DNA of 64,000 bases from Rhodospirillales bacterium BBD 1991-14 (GCA_001657395.1 LYSY01000004.1:62001-126000); one strand, 5' to 3'. Positions 21,867 through 31,034 are shown, counted from the stretch's first letter. Notes: generated by a model from the letters alone, not told the origin. Numbers and translations: made by a program.

Positions 21867-22880
21867 ATGACCGAGAGAGTGAGCATCGCCTTGGCCGGCG
21901 CCGGGCTGATGGGCCGGCGCCACGCGGCGGCGATGGCGGCGACTCCTGAAGCGAAGCTCGCCGCCGTCGTTGACCCCGACGAAGCGGCGCGCGGCTTTGC
22001 CGGCGAATGCGGCGTTTCCTGGTACCCGGACCTCGCCGGCCTCCTTGCAGGGGCGAGGCCGGACGGGATCGTCCTTGCCACCCCCAACCAGCTCCACGAG
22101 GCCCAGGGCCTCGACTGCGTTGCCGCCGGCCTGCCGATGCTGATCGAAAAGCCTGTTGCGACGACGGTGGCTTCTGCGCAGCGGCTGGTGGACGCGGCGG
22201 ACGAGGCCGGCGTCGCCATCCTGGTCGGTCATCACCGGCGTCACAATCCGCTGATCCGCAAGGCCAAGGCGCTGATCGACGACGGGGCGATCGGGCGCAT
22301 CGTCACGGTCCACGGCCAGTGCTGGCTTTACAAGCCGGACGACTACTTCGATGCCCGGTGGCGGCGCCAAGCCGGGGCCGGGCCGGTCTTCATCAACCTG
22401 ATCCACGACATCGATCTGCTGCGCTATCTTTGCGGCGAGATCGTCTCGGTGCTGGCGCGGGACTCACGCGCCGTGAGGGGCAACGACGTGGAGGATACGG
22501 CAGCCGTCGTTCTGACCTTCGAGAACGGTGCGCTGGGCACCGTGCTGGTCTCCGACACCGTCGTCGGCCCCTGGAGCTGGGAGATGACCGCCAAGGAGAA
22601 CCCGGCCTATCCGCAGACCGATCAGGCCTGCTACCTCATCGGCGGTACTCACGGTTCCTTGGAGCTGCCGAACCTGCGCCTTTGGCACCAGGGGGAGGAG
22701 CGCGGCTGGTGGCAGCCCATCACAGGGGACTCCATCGGGGTGACCGCCGCCGATCCGGTCGTCGAGCAGATGCGGCACTTCTGCCGGGTCATTCAGGGGG
22801 TCGAGGAGCCGCTGGTTTCGGGGCGCGAGGCCGCGCGCAGCCTCGCGGTCATCGAGGCGATCAAGGCCGCGGCGCGCTAA
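21867..22880 (+). CDS. Gfo/Idh/MocA-family oxidoreductase
   Basis: 337 residues from the ATG at 21867, with a G-rich ribosome site before it. N-terminal NAD(P) domain 'IALAGAGLMGRRHAAAM', 'EKPVATTVASAQRLVDAADEAGV' with the conserved Lys of the EKP motif, then the C-terminal alpha/beta domain with 'GAGPVFINLIHDIDLLRYL' (His of the active site). Family members oxidise sugars, inositols or related polyols. No transporter is adjacent, so the substrate is not indicated. Confidence 0.9.
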   Translation: MTERVSIALAGAGLMGRRHAAAMAATPEAKLAAVVDPDEAARGFAGECGVSWYPDLAGLLAGARPDGIVLATPNQLHEAQGLDCVAAGLPMLIEKPVATTVASAQRLVDAADEAGVAILVGHHRRHNPLIRKAKALIDDGAIGRIVTVHGQCWLYKPDDYFDARWRRQAGAGPVFINLIHDIDLLRYLCGEIVSVLARDSRAVRGNDVEDTAAVVLTFENGALGTVLVSDTVVGPWSWEMTAKENPAYPQTDQACYLIGGTHGSLELPNLRLWHQGEERGWWQPITGDSIGVTAADPVVEQMRHFCRVIQGVEEPLVSGREAARSLAVIEAIKAAAR

Positions 22881-22942
22881 CGGGTCTGGGCGGGAACCGC
22901 TCTAAGCGGTCCGGCCGCTGTTACCGGATGTTACTTGGGAGA

Positions 22943-23575
22943 CTACTGGGGGGCGAAGGCGCCGCCGGAGACCTTGTCGCGCAAGGCCGCGGTCAGGGCG
23001 CTCAGCTTGCCGCCATTCTGCCGGATGACGGTGCCGTACTCGGACCGCAGGGTCTGCGCCATGCTGACCCCTTCGGCCCGGATGTCGAGGATCTTGTACT
23101 GGCCTTCCTTCTCGCGGATGCGCCAGCTCACCTTGTAGGGTTCGCCCTCGGCGCGCGGGATCTGGGAATTGACGAAGGCCATGTCGTTGCGGTCCTTGAT
23201 CGGCGTGACCGTACCGATCTCGAAACGTGTATCGCTGTTCTCCGTCAGCAGCGGCAGGAAGCGTTGCACGATGACGTCCTCGAAAACCGCGAGAAAGGCG
23301 TCCCGGTCCTGCTGGGAGGCGCCGCGCCAATAGCGCCCGAGGACGAAGCGGCCGATGGCCGGCACATCGAAGCTCTGATTGAACAGTCTGCGGAAACGCT
23401 CTTCCTTTTCGCTGTCGGAGATCGACGCGTCGCTCAACTCGGCGACCGCGCGCTCCTGAAGGCCACCCAGGAAGTCCGCTGCCTGCTGATTGTTGAAGGC
23501 GGCGGCCGGCGTGGCGGCCAGGGCGAAGATCGCCACAACCACCGCTGCCAGAGGTATGAAGGCTCGAACCAGCAT
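22943..23575 (-). CDS. mlaC: MlaC-family phospholipid-binding periplasmic protein
   Basis: 210 residues with a signal peptide (about 1-26, cleavage after AAA). MlaC/Ttg2D domain: 'SFDVPAIGRFVLGRYWRGASQQDRDAF', 'LLTENSDTRFEIGTVTP' and 'YKVSWRIREKEGQYKILDIRAEGVSMAQTLRSEY'. MlaC ferries phospholipids between the MlaA outer-membrane complex and the MlaFEDB inner-membrane transporter. mlaA lies 4 bp upstream on the same strand, so the two form an operon. The mlaFEDB genes are not here. Confidence 0.93.
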   Translation of the reverse strand: MLVRAFIPLAAVVVAIFALAATPAAAFNNQQAADFLGGLQERAVAELSDASISDSEKEERFRRLFNQSFDVPAIGRFVLGRYWRGASQQDRDAFLAVFEDVIVQRFLPLLTENSDTRFEIGTVTPIKDRNDMAFVNSQIPRAEGEPYKVSWRIREKEGQYKILDIRAEGVSMAQTLRSEYGTVIRQNGGKLSALTAALRDKVSGGAFAPQ

Positions 23576-23579
23576 GGAT

Positions 23580-24521
23580 CTAGTCTACCACAGCGCTGCT
23601 CTGGTCCGCACCGGAGGAGTCCTCTTCCTCGGGCAGCACCGAGAACTCCGGTGCGTCGGCGGGCGGCGCGCCGTTGTTGATCTCGCTTTCCCGGTTCTGG
23701 CGGTAGAGCGAACGGATGCGCGCATAGAAGTCGAGCGAGTCGCGCTTCAATTCATCCAGTTCGTCGATGGTCCGCGACCGCAGATCGACGCCGGTGGCCA
23801 CGCCGCGGGCGAGGCCGACCCCCTCAGGCGCGATGTAGGTCAACGGATCGATCAGAGTATCGACCACGAGGCCGCCGGCATCGCGCAGCGACGAGGGGCC
23901 GAAGATCGGCAGCACGAGATAGAAGCCTTCGCCGGCCCCGTAGGTGCCGAGGGTCTGGCCGAAGTCCTCGCTGTGATAGGGGTAGCCGGAGTCAGCGGCG
24001 ATGTCGAAAAGTCCCAGCAGACCGATGGTCGAGTTGATGAAGAACCGCGCCGCCGTGGTTTCCGCCCGTTCCAGATCGCCCTGCAGCAGGTCGTTGGCCA
24101 GGACCACGGGGCTGCGCAGGTTGCGCAGGAAATTGCGCACCGAATTGCGCACGCCGCTGGGCACGATGAAGCGATAGGTGACGGCGATCGGACGGATCAC
24201 CGCAAAGTCCAGCGCCTCGTTGAAGGCGAAGAACATGCGGTTGGGGATCTCAAGGGGGTCGTTCTCGTCGGGCTCCGGGCCGAAGTCGTCGGCATCGCTC
24301 TGGGCCCAGTCGTCCGGAGCGGCCTGAGCGACCTGTTCAGGGATCGGCTGCTCGCCGGCGGTCTCGCCCACGACCTGGCGGCTGCCGATCTCGGCACCCG
24401 CAGCGGGGCCGCCGGCACCGGTTGCCGCCGGGCCCGGCGCGGTGGCGCAGGCTCCCAGAGCGACGGTCAAAACGAAACAGGCGAGAAGAGAACGCAAAGC
24501 TTGCGGAACCGAAGAGATCAC
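23580..24521 (-). CDS. mlaA: MlaA (VacJ)-family outer-membrane lipoprotein
   Basis: 313 residues from the GTG at 24521, which has a GGGGG ribosome site and gives a normal lipoprotein signal peptide ending in the lipobox LGAC (Cys25); in-frame ATG starts at 24584 and 24701 would give over-long n-regions. MlaA signatures: 'DPLEIPNRMFFAFNEALDFAVIRP', 'VPSGVRNSVRNFLRNLRSPVVLANDLLQG' and 'STIGLLGLFDIAADSG'. It removes misplaced phospholipid from the outer leaflet. The C-terminal 35 residues are acidic and low-complexity. mlaC follows 4 bp downstream. Confidence 0.92.
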   Translation of the reverse strand: MISSVPQALRSLLACFVLTVALGACATAPGPAATGAGGPAAGAEIGSRQVVGETAGEQPIPEQVAQAAPDDWAQSDADDFGPEPDENDPLEIPNRMFFAFNEALDFAVIRPIAVTYRFIVPSGVRNSVRNFLRNLRSPVVLANDLLQGDLERAETTAARFFINSTIGLLGLFDIAADSGYPYHSEDFGQTLGTYGAGEGFYLVLPIFGPSSLRDAGGLVVDTLIDPLTYIAPEGVGLARGVATGVDLRSRTIDELDELKRDSLDFYARIRSLYRQNRESEINNGAPPADAPEFSVLPEEEDSSGADQSSAVVD

Positions 24522-24928
24522 CGTACCCCCGAAAACAAACCCAACAATCTGATTGTCAGCCGCCTGAGGCCTCTGTCTGGTCATACAGGAGTTCGCTCGG
24601 CGGCGCACCGAAACAAACGCTCCCTGATGCCAATCTTTCGCAGAGCCCGAACCCTCAGGACGCTGAACCCTATCGGTCGAAGGATTTGTTGAACGTGACA
24701 AATGTCAGTTAACGAACCCTTAGGAAACCGCCGCTTTGACCAGCTAACGACACCGGCAAAACCATTGATCCCCGTATCATAGAGCGCGAGGAATGACTAG
24801 AGGTTACGCCCCGCCGACTGTCGTCGCTTTGCATCACTGTTGCAGAAATGCCGCAGACTTTGCCCGGCCGCCGGAAGCGCCGGAATTCTGCACTCGGCGG
24901 GGAGAGTTTACGGTGCTGCGACGGACTT

Positions 24929-25891
24929 CTAGCCTGTCTTGACCGAGCTGCTCTCCGGGCCCTCCGGCGGACCCAGAAGGCGCCGGTAGAGTGGCGCCAG
25001 CAGGGCCGGCAGCATGTACATCGGCAACTGCGCCACGGCGAAATAGAGCACGATGTCGAAGTCGGTCCCCGGCGGGAAGGCGGCCAGCAGCAATCCCATG
25101 TTGCAGTTGCCGGAGACCAGTCCCACGGTCAGGGCGGCACGGCGCCCAAGCCAGCAGAAGGCGAGTGTGCCGAGAAATTGCAAGGCAGGGTTCGCGACAA
25201 AGGCGGCCAGGAGCCACAGGCCGACCGTCGCCGGGTCCCGCAGCAGCGTCTCGGTCACGCCATCCATGATGGCCACGGCGAAGACCAGCATCACGACCAC
25301 GACCAGGCCGTCGACGTGCCCCGCGATCCTGGACAGCCGCTCACCGCCCAGGATGCGGCGGATGGCGAAGGCGGCCAGAAAAGACCCGGCGATGATCGCC
25401 GCGAGACGCAGCATGAAATCCATCACGCTGATGTCGAGGCTCAGGCCAAGCAGCGCCAGCGCCAGCGGCGGAACGGTCAGCGGCGTGAGGAGGGTGGCGG
25501 TGAGCCCGACCACCACCGCCAGCGCCCCGTCCAGCCCCAGCATCAGGGCTATGGGCGCGGCGCTGAGGATCGGCGGGGCGGCCGCCATGAGGACCAGGGC
25601 CATGAACAGGCTCGACTGCAGGGGCGCGAGCGCCAGAAGCGCCGTCATCAGGAGCGGGCAGCCCAGCAGCAGCCAGACCGTCACCAGACCCGTTACCCAG
25701 GGGCGGCGGGCGTGCATCATCATGACCTGCCAGTCGACCCGCACCAGCGTGGCGGTCAGCAGCACGGCCACGGCCGGCGCCAACAGCGGACGGGCAAGCT
25801 CGGCGAGGCCCGGCAGCGCCAGGCCGAGAAAGACGCCCAGAAACAGAACCCAGGTCGCATGGCAGCCAAGAAACGCCAGAACTCTGCTCAT
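24929..25891 (-). CDS. BASS-superfamily (bile acid:sodium symporter-like) membrane transporter
   Basis: 320 residues with nine or ten hydrophobic helices. The 'VSGNCNMGLLLAAFPPGTDFDIVLYFAVAQLPMYMLP' segment corresponds to the conserved ion-binding region of the BASS fold (GNxNMAL in relatives), and 'MAAAPPILSAAPIALMLGLDGALA' to the matching crossover of the first repeat. Substrates in this family range from bile acids and pantoate to pyruvate and arsenite. Nothing adjacent identifies this one. Confidence 0.8.
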   Translation of the reverse strand: MSRVLAFLGCHATWVLFLGVFLGLALPGLAELARPLLAPAVAVLLTATLVRVDWQVMMMHARRPWVTGLVTVWLLLGCPLLMTALLALAPLQSSLFMALVLMAAAPPILSAAPIALMLGLDGALAVVVGLTATLLTPLTVPPLALALLGLSLDISVMDFMLRLAAIIAGSFLAAFAIRRILGGERLSRIAGHVDGLVVVVMLVFAVAIMDGVTETLLRDPATVGLWLLAAFVANPALQFLGTLAFCWLGRRAALTVGLVSGNCNMGLLLAAFPPGTDFDIVLYFAVAQLPMYMLPALLAPLYRRLLGPPEGPESSSVKTG

Positions 25892-26217
25892 TCAATCCTT
25901 CGCCCGCTGACGTCTCGTCCGCGTTGTGTCGGGCCTGCCTTGTGGGGGCACTCTTCCATCTGTTCTTTCCGCGGGGCCACGAGGGCTGGAACGCTAGCGG
26001 CTTTGAGGCGCCGGGCCAATGATCTATGTTCTGGCCCGCGGCCATCCGTGACCGCCCACGCCGGTCCTTGCCGAAAAGGACAAAGGCCCGGTTGTGTGTG
26101 CAGAGGCCCGTGGCGTGCAGAGGCCCGTGGTGTATAGAGACCGGGGGCGTACCGGTTCCCAGGCTGCGGCAGGATGTCCCATTGCGATCAGCCAGACGAT
26201 CGAGGAGAAGCCCCGGA
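25892..26217. other. 326-bp gap between the BASS transporter gene and the thioesterase gene
   Basis: This holds the two divergent promoters. It also has a 17-bp tandem direct repeat (TGCAGAGGCCCGTGG at 26099-26113 and 26116-26130) and a related GGCCCG element just upstream. I see no supported gene, RNA or terminator. The ribosome site GAGGAGAAG before 26218 belongs to the next gene. Confidence 0.6.
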
Positions 26218-26706
26218 ATGATCGAATCGCCCTTCGACCGCTACCGCGGTGAGGTCCTGCCGGAATGGATCGATTACAACGGGCATATGAACGTCGCCTA
26301 CTATCTGCTGGCTTTCGATCATGCGACAGATGCGTTTCTCGACTACCTCGGGCTCGATGCCGCCCACCGCCGGGCCTGCGGCGGATCGACCTTTGCTGCC
26401 GACATCCGCCTGACCTACCAGCGGGAGGTGGCAGAGGGCGATGGTCTGCGGATCACCAGCCAGCTTCTGGGCTTCGACGACAAGCGTATCCGTTTCTTCA
26501 ACAGGATGTACCACGCGGAAGAGGGGTTTCTGGCGGCAACCATGGAGAGCCTCAGCCTTTACGTTGATCTCAATCACCGGCGTGTGGCGCTCCTGCCGGA
26601 GACGCAACGTGCGCGGCTGGCCGACGTCCTGGCCGCCCATCGGGACCTTCCCCTGCCCCCGGAGGCCGGCCAGGTGATCGACAAGCCGGCCCTCCCTGCT
26701 CTGTGA
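26218..26706 (+). CDS. Hotdog-fold acyl-CoA thioesterase family protein
   Basis: 162 residues from the ATG at 26218 behind GAGGAGAAG. Single hotdog (4HBT-like) domain: 'EWIDYNGHMNVAYYLLAFDHATDAFLDYLG' carries the active-site Asp/Asn-His-Met pattern, followed by 'GGSTFAADIRLTYQREVAEGDGLRI'. The sequence resembles thioesterases found with carnitine/betaine catabolism genes, but no such genes are adjacent here. The in-frame extension upstream is GC-rich and lacks a ribosome site. Confidence 0.88.
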   Translation: MIESPFDRYRGEVLPEWIDYNGHMNVAYYLLAFDHATDAFLDYLGLDAAHRRACGGSTFAADIRLTYQREVAEGDGLRITSQLLGFDDKRIRFFNRMYHAEEGFLAATMESLSLYVDLNHRRVALLPETQRARLADVLAAHRDLPLPPEAGQVIDKPALPAL

Positions 26707-26764
26707 TCGTCTTCGGAAAATTTTCCGTTGCCCTTTGGCCCCCGCGATGGTGAAGCTTAGGCCC

Positions 26765-27268
26765 ATGATTTCCGTTCGAGCTCTTTCGTTGACCCTGGCC
26801 TTCTTTTTCCTGGGGCCCGTTTCCGAAGCGATAGCGGCCTGCACCGACCCTCCGGGGCCGGAGGTCAACTGGCGCCGCTGCGTCTTTGACCGCCTGCCGC
26901 TCAACGCCGTGGATCTGACCGCCGCGGAGCTGCGCGATGCCAGTTTCTTCCGCGCCGACCTGAGTGCCACCGTGCTGGACAGTGTGAGCGCATTTCGCGC
27001 CAAGTTCGTCAATGCGACGCTGAGTGAAGCCAGTTTTGTCGAGGCCAACCTGCAGGAAGCCGACCTCACCAAGGCCGATCTGAGCGATGCGAACCTGAAG
27101 GCCGCCGATCTCCGTCGTGCCCGCCTGTTCCGGGCCAACCTGCGCGGGGCCGACCTGACCGACGCAAGACTGGAAGGCGCCGATCTGGCGCAGGCCGATC
27201 TGAGCGGCGTTACCTGGACCGATGGGGAGCGGGTCTGCGCCGAGGGGTCAATCGGCCGCTGCAACTAG
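26765..27268 (+). CDS. Secreted pentapeptide-repeat protein
   Basis: 167 residues from the ATG at 26765. A signal peptide (about 1-25) is followed by roughly 20 A(D/N)Lxx pentapeptides (residues about 50-150), such as ADLSDANLKAADLRRARLFR, which fold into a right-handed beta-helix. Cys residues near both ends of the repeat ('CTDPPG...RRC' and 'VCAEGSIGRC') could form disulfides in the periplasm. Such helices serve as protein-binding surfaces; a specific role is not visible. ATGs at 26735 and 26747 are alternative starts without ribosome sites. Confidence 0.82.
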   Translation: MISVRALSLTLAFFFLGPVSEAIAACTDPPGPEVNWRRCVFDRLPLNAVDLTAAELRDASFFRADLSATVLDSVSAFRAKFVNATLSEASFVEANLQEADLTKADLSDANLKAADLRRARLFRANLRGADLTDARLEGADLAQADLSGVTWTDGERVCAEGSIGRCN

Positions 27269-27341
27269 CCGGCAGAGCGCCGACCGGGGGGCGCCAGGCG
27301 CTGCCGGCGAAGTCGGGTCCACCTGCGGCAGCGGACCGGCT

Positions 27342-27995
27342 CTAGCGCGGCAGAAAACTGCTCCCCAGCACCAGATCGAAGCGGCCGCGCGGCCGGCCGC
27401 CCTCTGCTCCTGCATCGAAGGCGACCGTCACGCTGGCCCTTGCGGCCGGGTCGCGGATGGCGTTGTAGAGAAAGTCGCGGGCGTTCAGCGGCTCCCCGGC
27501 GAGGTACATCTGGGTGGTCAGCCGCTCGACCCCGGGGCCCGACACCGCAAAGTGGATGTGGGGCGTGCGCCCGGGATAGGCGACGGGCCAGATGGTGGTG
27601 AAGCGGTAGAGTCCCTCGTCGCCCAGGGTCACGCCCCCGAAGCCCTGGAAGTTCGGGTCGGCGCGGCCGCCGCGGTCGCGCGGGTGGTGGTAGAAACCGA
27701 AGGCATCGCACTGCCAGATCTCCACCCGGCCGCCGGCCAGCGGGCGCCCGGCTTCATCGCTCACGCGGCCGACGACCTCCACCACCGTTCCCGCGGCGCG
27801 GGCGCTGCGGCCCTCCACCCGGGTGAGGTCGAAATCGGAGTCGGCGGGCAGTCGCAGCGGGTAGAAGGGTCCGGCGCTCTGCCTCGGGGTCAGGACCTGG
27901 GCGGCCGCGGGCCCGGCGGAGCCGGTGAACCCAAGCCCTGCTCCCAGGGCGACGCTCAGCACGCGCCTTCGGGACGGGCTCTTCAGCGTGTTCAT
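27342..27995 (-). CDS. Intradiol ring-cleavage dioxygenase family protein, Tat-exported
   Basis: 217 residues from the ATG at 27995 behind GGAGGAG. N-terminal twin-arginine signal (SRRRVL, residues 8-13). The domain matches protocatechuate 3,4-dioxygenase beta-type proteins: 'GPFYPLRLPADSDFDLTR', 'EIWQCDAFGFYHHPRD' (first Tyr ligand), 'YPGRTPHIHF' (second Tyr and His-x-His ligands of Fe(III)). Exported relatives are common and often of unknown substrate. No alpha subunit or aromatic-degradation genes are nearby. Confidence 0.88.
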   Translation of the reverse strand: MNTLKSPSRRRVLSVALGAGLGFTGSAGPAAAQVLTPRQSAGPFYPLRLPADSDFDLTRVEGRSARAAGTVVEVVGRVSDEAGRPLAGGRVEIWQCDAFGFYHHPRDRGGRADPNFQGFGGVTLGDEGLYRFTTIWPVAYPGRTPHIHFAVSGPGVERLTTQMYLAGEPLNARDFLYNAIRDPAARASVTVAFDAGAEGGRPRGRFDLVLGSSFLPR

Positions 27996-28436
27996 AGCGC
28001 TCCTCCTCAAAAGCCGACTGTTTGAACCTCCGGTCCGGCTGAACACCCGGCCCGGCTGTACACTCCGTCCGGCAGGCCACCGTTCCAGCTTTTCTTATGT
28101 GGGCTTCAGCGCGGACAGAGGAAAGCCCGGGCCGGCTTCGCTCCCCGTTCCGCCGGTCACGTCTTTGCGAGGCGCAGGGGAGGAAAGGGGGGAGCAAAAA
28201 GGGGGGCAAAGGGGGTGCATGGGGCCCCTTTTTTGGAAGGTTAACGACATGGTCCGGTTTTGCCGACTATAGTTCGAGGGTCGGTACGCGCTTGCCGGCC
28301 GACATCGTTGATAAAGCTTGTTGTGGAACAGAGATGAGGGCGGGACAGACATGAAGGCGCCCGGCCTGCCTGGCGGCTATGAGGAAGAGGCCTGCGCCCG
28401 TCGGGGCGGGGGACGGGGCGGGGGAGCCTGCGCGCC
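27996..28436. other. 441-bp gap between the dioxygenase and ClC channel genes
   Basis: This contains the divergent promoters and a strongly G-tracted stretch at 28177-28224. The G-run stretch ends in GGGGCCCC followed by TTTTTT (28221-28234). A 'TTGATAAAGCTTGTTG' AT-rich patch at 28307-28322 could be part of the ClC promoter. I see no supported gene. Confidence 0.5.
28177..28224 (+). other. G-quadruplex-forming sequence candidate
   Basis: Five runs of four to six G are spaced by 4-8 bases: 28177-28180, 28187-28192, 28201-28206, 28211-28215 and 28221-28224. This satisfies the usual G4 rule on the + strand. It lies about 210 bp upstream of the ClC channel start and on the template side of the dioxygenase promoter. 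Confidence 0.55.
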
Positions 28437-30245
28437 ATGAGGCCGTCGCGCGTCCTGCGCAAGCGCGTGCTCATTCCTCTGCGCCGTTTCGGCCGCAACG
28501 ACCAGGTCGTGCTCTCCGTGCTCGCCGTGGTCATCGGCGCCGCCGCCGGAGGCGCGGCGATTGCCTTTCGCGATGCCATTGCCGGTATCCAGTGGCTGGC
28601 CTACGGCTTCAGCACAGAGGCGGTGGCGACGGAGATCGGCAAGCTGCCCTGGTGGCAGGTGCTTGTGGTGCCCACCCTGGGCGGCCTCGTTATCGGCCTC
28701 TTCATCCGCTACACGCTGCCGGGCGGAAAGCCTCAGGGCGTTGCCCATGTGATCGAAGCCTCGGCTTTGTTGGATGGCCGGATGTCTCTGACCACCGGTA
28801 TCCGCGCCGCCGTAGCCAGCGCGGCCTCCATCGGCATCGGCGCCTCTGTCGGCCGTGAGGGCCCGGTGGTGCACCTCGGCGCCTCGCTGGGCTCCTGGGT
28901 CGCCAAGCGCCTGCACCTTGGCCGGGTGCTTGCGCGCACCTTGCTGGGCTGCGGCGTCGCCGCCGGGGTTGCAGCCTCCTTCAACGCCCCGATCGCCGGC
29001 GCCTTCTTCGCCCTGGAGGTGGTGGTCGGCCACTACGCCCTCTCGGCCTTTGCGCCCATCGTCATCGCCTCGGTCACCGGAACCCTGATCAGCCGCGCCC
29101 ACTACGGCGATTTTCCGGCCTTCATCCTGCCCGAAAACTGGCTGATCGTTTCGTTCTGGGAGTTTCCGGCCTTCGCCCTTCTGGGGCTGGTTTCCGCCGC
29201 CGCGGCGATCATCTTCATGCGCTCGATCATGTTCACCGAGGATGTGGTCACCAGGCTTCCGATCCCGAGTTGGTCCGCCCCAGCCTTCGGGGGCCTGCTG
29301 CTGGGCTGCATTGCGCTGTTCTTTCCCCAGGTGGTGGGGGTCGGCTACGAGGCGACCGATGCGGCGCTGTCGGATCTCTATCCCCTGTGGCTACTGTTCG
29401 CCCTGATCGTCGCCAAGACCGCCGCCACGGCGATCTGCCTGGGCAGCGGCTTTGCCGGCGGCGTCTTCTCGCCCTCGCTGTTCATCGGCGCCATGGTGGG
29501 CGGTGCTTTCGGCGTCATCGCCACCCACGCCTTTCCGGAGCTGTCGTCCGGGCACGGCGCCTACACGATGATCGGCATGGGGGCCGTCACCGGCGCGGTG
29601 CTCGGTGCCCCGATATCGACGATCCTGATGATCTTCGAGCTGACCAACGACTATGAACTGACCATCGCCGTCATGCTGGCGACGGTCATTGCTTCGGTCG
29701 TTACCCAGCAGGTTCATGGCCGTTCGTTCTTTGTCTGGCAGCTCGAGCGGCGCGGGGTTTCCGTGCGCGGCGGGCATCAGACCGGCCTGATGCGCCGCAT
29801 CAAGATTTCTTCGGTCATGGACAACCGCTTTTCCTCGGTCGGCCTCGACACGCCGATTGCCGAGGTGCGGTTGAAGCTGCAGTCGGCGCCCTGGGGCGAA
29901 CTCTTCGTGATCGGCAGCGAGGAGAAACTCTGTGGCGTCATCACCTATGCCGATCTGCACGAGGCGGCTTTCGATACCAGCCACGATTCCGAACTCAACG
30001 CAGCCGACGTCGCCAGGCCCGTGCCGGCGGTGCTGCAGCTTGGCGATCACCTGGACGCAGCGGTGAAGGTCTACAACCTCACCGGCGAGCCTCATGTCCC
30101 CGTGGTCGCCGACAAGCAGTCGATGATCATGCGCGGGCTGGTGCACGAGCACGAGGTGATGCTGGCCTACCAGCGGGCCCTGGACACGGCGCGTGCCGAA
30201 GAACGCGGCGAGGCCACCTCCACGCGCCGCCGGCACAAGGCCTGA
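28437..30245 (+). CDS. ClC-family chloride channel/transporter with C-terminal CBS pair
   Basis: 602 residues. The ClC membrane part (about 20-440) shows 'GREGPVVHLGASLG' with the gating Glu, and 'GSGFAGGVFSPSLFIGAMVGGAFG'. The first selectivity element reads 'GGKPQGVAHVIE', not the GSGIP of E. coli ClcA. Two CBS motifs (about 465-590) follow, probably sensing nucleotides. It conducts or exchanges Cl- and related anions across the inner membrane. GGGGAG precedes the ATG at 28437. No operon partner. Confidence 0.92.
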   Translation: MRPSRVLRKRVLIPLRRFGRNDQVVLSVLAVVIGAAAGGAAIAFRDAIAGIQWLAYGFSTEAVATEIGKLPWWQVLVVPTLGGLVIGLFIRYTLPGGKPQGVAHVIEASALLDGRMSLTTGIRAAVASAASIGIGASVGREGPVVHLGASLGSWVAKRLHLGRVLARTLLGCGVAAGVAASFNAPIAGAFFALEVVVGHYALSAFAPIVIASVTGTLISRAHYGDFPAFILPENWLIVSFWEFPAFALLGLVSAAAAIIFMRSIMFTEDVVTRLPIPSWSAPAFGGLLLGCIALFFPQVVGVGYEATDAALSDLYPLWLLFALIVAKTAATAICLGSGFAGGVFSPSLFIGAMVGGAFGVIATHAFPELSSGHGAYTMIGMGAVTGAVLGAPISTILMIFELTNDYELTIAVMLATVIASVVTQQVHGRSFFVWQLERRGVSVRGGHQTGLMRRIKISSVMDNRFSSVGLDTPIAEVRLKLQSAPWGELFVIGSEEKLCGVITYADLHEAAFDTSHDSELNAADVARPVPAVLQLGDHLDAAVKVYNLTGEPHVPVVADKQSMIMRGLVHEHEVMLAYQRALDTARAEERGEATSTRRRHKA

Positions 30246-30266
30246 GGGCAGGGCTGCGGCGACCGC

Positions 30267-31034
30267 TTAGGCGGCCACGGCGACGCGCTCCGCGAAGGCC
30301 TGCTGCTTCTTGCTCTTGCGCTCCAGCTTCTCGTAAAGGCCGAGCGGCGAAAACCGCATGACGTGCTGAATGTCCTCACGGCTCATCCAGACCAGCCATT
30401 CCTCGAAAGCCTCCTTGCCGTCCTGCGGATGCCAGATGATCCCGCCCGGCGCCAGGTGCATGTAGCCCTCGCGGGCGGCCAGCCCCTTGCAGGCGGCCAG
30501 GGGGTGGACCAGACCGAAAACATAGTCCGGCGACCATTCGAGGAGGGCCAGGGCGAGCGCCAGGCGCGGCAGAGCTGCCGTCATCCCGCCGCCGCGCAGT
30601 CCATTGTTGCCGCCTTTGAGCCAGAGCTCGCCGTGGTAGCAGACATCGCCGGTGATGACCTGGGAGGCCGGGGCGGTCCCGAAGTGGGACTGGTCCGCAT
30701 TGACCGCAACACCCGGCGGCACATAGGCAAAGCGGCGCTGATAGAGGTGATCTTCCAGGCTGCAGCCCGTCAGATCGTTGAGGCGCATGGCCTGGGTATG
30801 GACGACCTCGCCCTTGCTGTTGGAGCCCTTGATCCAGAAGGCGTTCCTCGACCCCAGGTCCGAGATGGCGGGGTCGAAGATCGGCGAAAGCGGCGGCCGA
30901 TCGTTCTGCTGCTTGCGCAGATCGCGGAATTCATCGAAATCCGAGCTGATTTCGATCTCGATGGCGTTACGCGCTGCGATCTCGGTGATCGCGCTGACAA
31001 ACTGGATTTCGGAGAAAAGACGATCTGCAGGCAT
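30267..31034 (-). CDS. Uncharacterised protein with GNAT-like features
   Basis: 255 residues, no signal peptide or membrane segment. The part 'LRGGGMTAALPRLALALALLEWSPDYVFGLVHPL' looks like GNAT motif A (an acyl-CoA pyrophosphate loop R-x-x-G-x-G/A variant), and 'ACKGLAAREGYMHL' like motif B. The N-terminal half ('FDEFRDLRKQQ...AFWIKGSNSKGEVVHTQAMRL') has the strand pattern of N-acyl amino-acid/acyl-homoserine-lactone-type GNATs. This is my reading of the pattern, not a confirmed family. The regulator gene at 31155 lies 120 bp upstream on the same strand. Confidence 0.7.
   Translation of the reverse strand: MPADRLFSEIQFVSAITEIAARNAIEIEISSDFDEFRDLRKQQNDRPPLSPIFDPAISDLGSRNAFWIKGSNSKGEVVHTQAMRLNDLTGCSLEDHLYQRRFAYVPPGVAVNADQSHFGTAPASQVITGDVCYHGELWLKGGNNGLRGGGMTAALPRLALALALLEWSPDYVFGLVHPLAACKGLAAREGYMHLAPGGIIWHPQDGKEAFEEWLVWMSREDIQHVMRFSPLGLYEKLERKSKKQQAFAERVAVAA

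Noticed and set aside
22881-22942. GGAACCGC/GCGGTCC inverted repeat between Gfo/Idh and mlaC as a terminator
   Set aside because: Short imperfect stem without a T-run on either strand; not strong enough to list.
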